Assembly: GCF_036013645.1 (NCBI RefSeq)
Contig: NZ_CP107869.1
Coordinates: 4,650,001 to 4,714,000, forward strand
DNA from: Streptomyces sp. NBC_00490
Lineage (GTDB): Bacteria > Actinomycetota > Actinomycetes > Streptomycetales > Streptomycetaceae
DNA: 64,000 nt
Direction of reading: 5' to 3'
A program made the translations under genes and the position numbers. Below the pieces are notes generated by a model. That model was given only the letters and a program-made list of their open reading frames with translations. It was not told the origin of the DNA and made no database searches. Positions 63,815 through 64,000 of the stretch are shown in pieces. Position 1 is the stretch's first letter. Each line of letters starts with the position of its first letter.

Positions 63815-63952
63815 GCCGTGCGATCCGCCTGTTGCGCGGATTCCTGTCAAGTCCCTCGTTCGAGCTGCCCAATTGGACAGGGGCGCCTCGCGTTGACGTA
63901 GGTTGCGGAGCTGTTTGTTCCACAACCTGTGCGTGCGAGGAGAGTCCCCTAG

Positions 63953-64000
63953 GTGAGCGAGAAGAAGCCGAGCATCCTGGAGGGCTTCAAGGCCTTCCTG
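63953..64000 (+). CDS. mscL: Large-conductance mechanosensitive channel, N-terminal 16 codons only
   Basis: The window ends after V-S-E-K-K-P-S-I-L-E-G-F-K-A-F-L, which matches the conserved N-terminus of actinobacterial MscL, including the amphipathic first helix. The GTG at 63953 has GAGGAGAG at good spacing. A TTGACG at about 63893 is a possible -35. The rest of the channel lies outside the window. Confidence 0.8.
   Translation, partial: MSEKKPSILEGFKAFL

Overview
The window looks like core chromosome from a Streptomyces or a close relative. GC is very high, GTG and TTG starts are common, and spurious antisense frames are long. Marker genes agree: an SsgA-like sporulation protein, an RpfB-type resuscitation factor, a bacterial protein O-mannosyltransferase, paired transpeptidases with NTF2-like N-termini, and the actinobacterial galU/Glp/RimJ/GlpR cluster. 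I found no in-frame TTA codon on a manual scan, no CRISPR array and no intact prophage. The only sign of mobile DNA is one orphan large serine recombinase (41140-42429).

Layout. 1-2.7 kb: a galT fragment divergent from a sodium/solute symporter and a small membrane partner. 2.8-7.4 kb: an orphan NarL-type regulator with a degenerate receiver domain, then two tandem Pro/Gln-rich membrane-anchored beta-propeller proteins. 7.6-13.8 kb: a leftward housekeeping run tatD-rpfB-ksgA-ispE followed by an ABC-F protein. 13.8-15.3 kb: a zinc-ribbon hypothetical and rsmI. 15.4-21 kb: pmt, two class B transpeptidases and a convergent ssgE. 21.1-23.7 kb: an ECF nickel/cobalt transporter (CbiMN-CbiQ-CbiO). 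23.7-26 kb: ohrR-ohr and a beta-lactamase-fold esterase. 26-30 kb: a DUF1876 protein, a membrane-anchored TIR protein, an EamA permease, a YbaK-type deacylase and a cysteine hydrolase.

30-33 kb: an MMPL exporter with its TetR repressor and operator. 33-36.5 kb: a full-length tricorn protease, a dispersed Streptomyces intergenic repeat and a terminator. 36.5-41 kb: a translationally coupled Baeyer-Villiger monooxygenase / hydrolase / short-chain dehydrogenase operon, divergent from a MerR regulator. 41-42.4 kb: the recombinase with two hairpin repeats upstream. 42.5-49.1 kb: exonuclease III, an acetyltransferase, and a two-component system divergent from an ABC/FtsX transporter. 49.2 kb: tRNA-Ala(CGC).

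49.4-54.8 kb: GlpR-like membrane protein, RimJ-like acetyltransferase, mog, moaC, a MoeA/gephyrin-like protein and galU, all leftward. This matches the mycobacterial/corynebacterial cell-division cluster, with moaC and mog inserted. 54.9-64 kb: 5-formyl-THF cyclo-ligase, a penicillin-acylase-family hydrolase with a Gly-Thr repeat, a cation/proton antiporter, an MFS permease, an FmdB/Ruc-type redox chaperone gene under a CIRCE element, methylthioadenosine phosphorylase, an RcpC/CpaB-like protein and the start of mscL.

The most interesting points are the CIRCE-controlled Ruc-like gene, the membrane TIR protein, the phosphorylation-dead regulator, the coupled monooxygenase operon, the Glp/GlpR cluster and the orphan recombinase with its hairpin repeats. 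All functional calls come from reading the sequence; no database search was run.
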